Part shown: positions 63,412-64,000 of the stretch, piece after piece | How positions within the stretch are numbered: position 1 is the first letter of the stretch | Layout: each line of letters starts with the position of its first letter | Assembly: GCF_011682055.1 (NCBI RefSeq) | Contig: NZ_JAAQOM010000016.1 | Span: 1 to 64,000 of the forward strand | Length of the DNA stretch: 64,000 nt | Origin: Telluria antibiotica | Lineage (GTDB): Bacteria; Pseudomonadota; Gammaproteobacteria; Burkholderiales; Burkholderiaceae_D | Reading direction: 5' to 3' | Translations under genes and position numbers: made by a program | Notes under the pieces: generated by a model | Seen by the model: the letters and a program-made list of their open reading frames with translations, nothing else | What the model was told of the DNA's origin: nothing | The model's database searches: none

Positions 63412-64000
63412 TTACTCCGGTGATCGTGCGACGTCGCCGATCTGCACCGGCCCCGTCGTCCGCATGACCAGGCCGTACGCGACGTGGTCGAAAACCCGGA
63501 AGATGAACAGGTCGCCGTATTGCTCGTCCGGGAGCTTGAGTTTGGCCTTGCCGAACCCGAGGAAGCCTTTGCTTTCCGGGTCCGTCACGGTCTGCCCCAG
63601 ATGATAAAGCTGCAGCACGGACCCGACATCGAGTCCGTCAAGCGTGCCCCGGTTGACAGTCACGACCTGGTTCTGCGAAGCGAAATTCGATTCCGTCGGC
63701 AGCGCCATCACGCGCGCCGCCACCGGCCGCGCGGGCGCATGGGGTACGTAGTTGCGCACGGGTGCCGGCGGCACGGGCAGCAGCCGGTCGCCGACGCCCA
63801 TTTCCTTGTCGGAACGCGTGACGACGAACGTGTGGACGTCCGTGCCCGGCGCTGCCGCCTTCACGAGGCGGGCCGTGCCGACGTACGTGGCTTCGTGCGC
63901 GACGACCTGGTTCGTATCCGGATCACGCAGCTCCTTGCCCGGACGGAAGACCTGGAAGCTCGCCACATCGCCGAGCGCGCCGCGCACGTAGATGCGGTCG
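63412..64000 (-). CDS. LysM-type peptidoglycan-associated protein (partial, C-terminal part)
   Basis: The gene runs off the right edge, so only the last 195 codons are seen. It reads DRIYVRGALGDVASFQVFRP, a degenerate repeat EATYVGTARLVKAAAPGTDVHTFVVTRSDKEMGVGDRL, and ends with FASQNQVVTVNRGTLDGLDVGSVLQLYHLG. These match the C-terminal part of the large LysM-domain proteins encoded upstream of dprA in betaproteobacteria; the LysM module itself would lie outside the window. No catalytic motif is visible. It ends seven bases before dprA. Confidence 0.78.
   Translation of the reverse strand, partial: DRIYVRGALGDVASFQVFRPGKELRDPDTNQVVAHEATYVGTARLVKAAAPGTDVHTFVVTRSDKEMGVGDRLLPVPPAPVRNYVPHAPARPVAARVMALPTESNFASQNQVVTVNRGTLDGLDVGSVLQLYHLGQTVTDPESKGFLGFGKAKLKLPDEQYGDLFIFRVFDHVAYGLVMRTTGPVQIGDVARSPE

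Overview
The window is high-GC chromosomal DNA from a betaproteobacterium, most likely of the Oxalobacteraceae (Massilia/Duganella/Janthinobacterium group). The evidence is gene content and order: polA next to a DUF2782 gene and thrB, smg with dprA and topB, dusB-fis-purH, tyrS next to an M23 peptidase and anmK, argC near rplM-rpsI, and coq7. Family assignments come from reading motifs, not from database searches. I saw no tRNA, rRNA, CRISPR array, prophage or intact insertion sequence.

Layout. 1-7.7 kb: polA, the DUF2782-thrB-membrane protein operon and uvrD. 8-9.3 kb: a SRPBCC protein and a hemerythrin. 9.3-14.3 kb: a minus-strand cell-envelope block in which an ECF sigma factor and a one-pass membrane partner precede two secreted proteins that are paralogues of each other, followed by an M13 peptidase. 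14.3-18.7 kb: an outer-membrane barrel, glutathione-dependent formaldehyde dehydrogenase, an ANTAR response regulator and a secreted subtilase. 18.9-23.4 kb: valS, DinB, DUF2147 and a small membrane protein. 23.4-29 kb: ruvCAB, purH, fis and dusB. 29-34 kb: a histidine phosphatase, a YbhB-like protein, tyrS-dtd, M23 peptidase and anmK. 34.9-40.5 kb looks accessory: a LysR regulator and nitroreductase, a small secreted protein with DUF2145, and a GH3 glycosidase. 40.8-46.3 kb: erpA, bactofilin and argC, a TonB-dependent receptor, then rpsI and rplM. 46.6-50.5 kb: a secreted alpha/beta hydrolase, a NatAB-like ABC exporter and OsmC. 50.5-56.7 kb: coq7, an unknown conserved gene, an ABC ATPase and a very large ABC permease fused to an M1 peptidase, then an orphan antitoxin-like gene. 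56.7-64 kb: a chemoreceptor, topB, smg, dprA and the end of a LysM protein.

Two interspersed repeat families stand out. The first is a GTAGGGTGGGC palindrome, found as inverted pairs at six intergenic places (about 5.3, 18.8, 24.6, 25.9, 38.2 and 50.5 kb). The second is a GGGGTCAGAGCAC motif, two copies facing two inverted copies at 45.23-45.42 kb. The most interesting candidate systems are the ECF sigma block with its paralogous secreted proteins (11.5-14.3 kb) and the ABC permease-M1 peptidase fusion with its ATPase (51.9-56.4 kb). Several regulatory sites can be read directly: a strong rplM promoter with a leader hairpin, an extended -10 promoter for the M23 peptidase, a LacI-type operator before the GH3 gene, a LysR-type inverted repeat, and a uvrD promoter that may give a leaderless mRNA.
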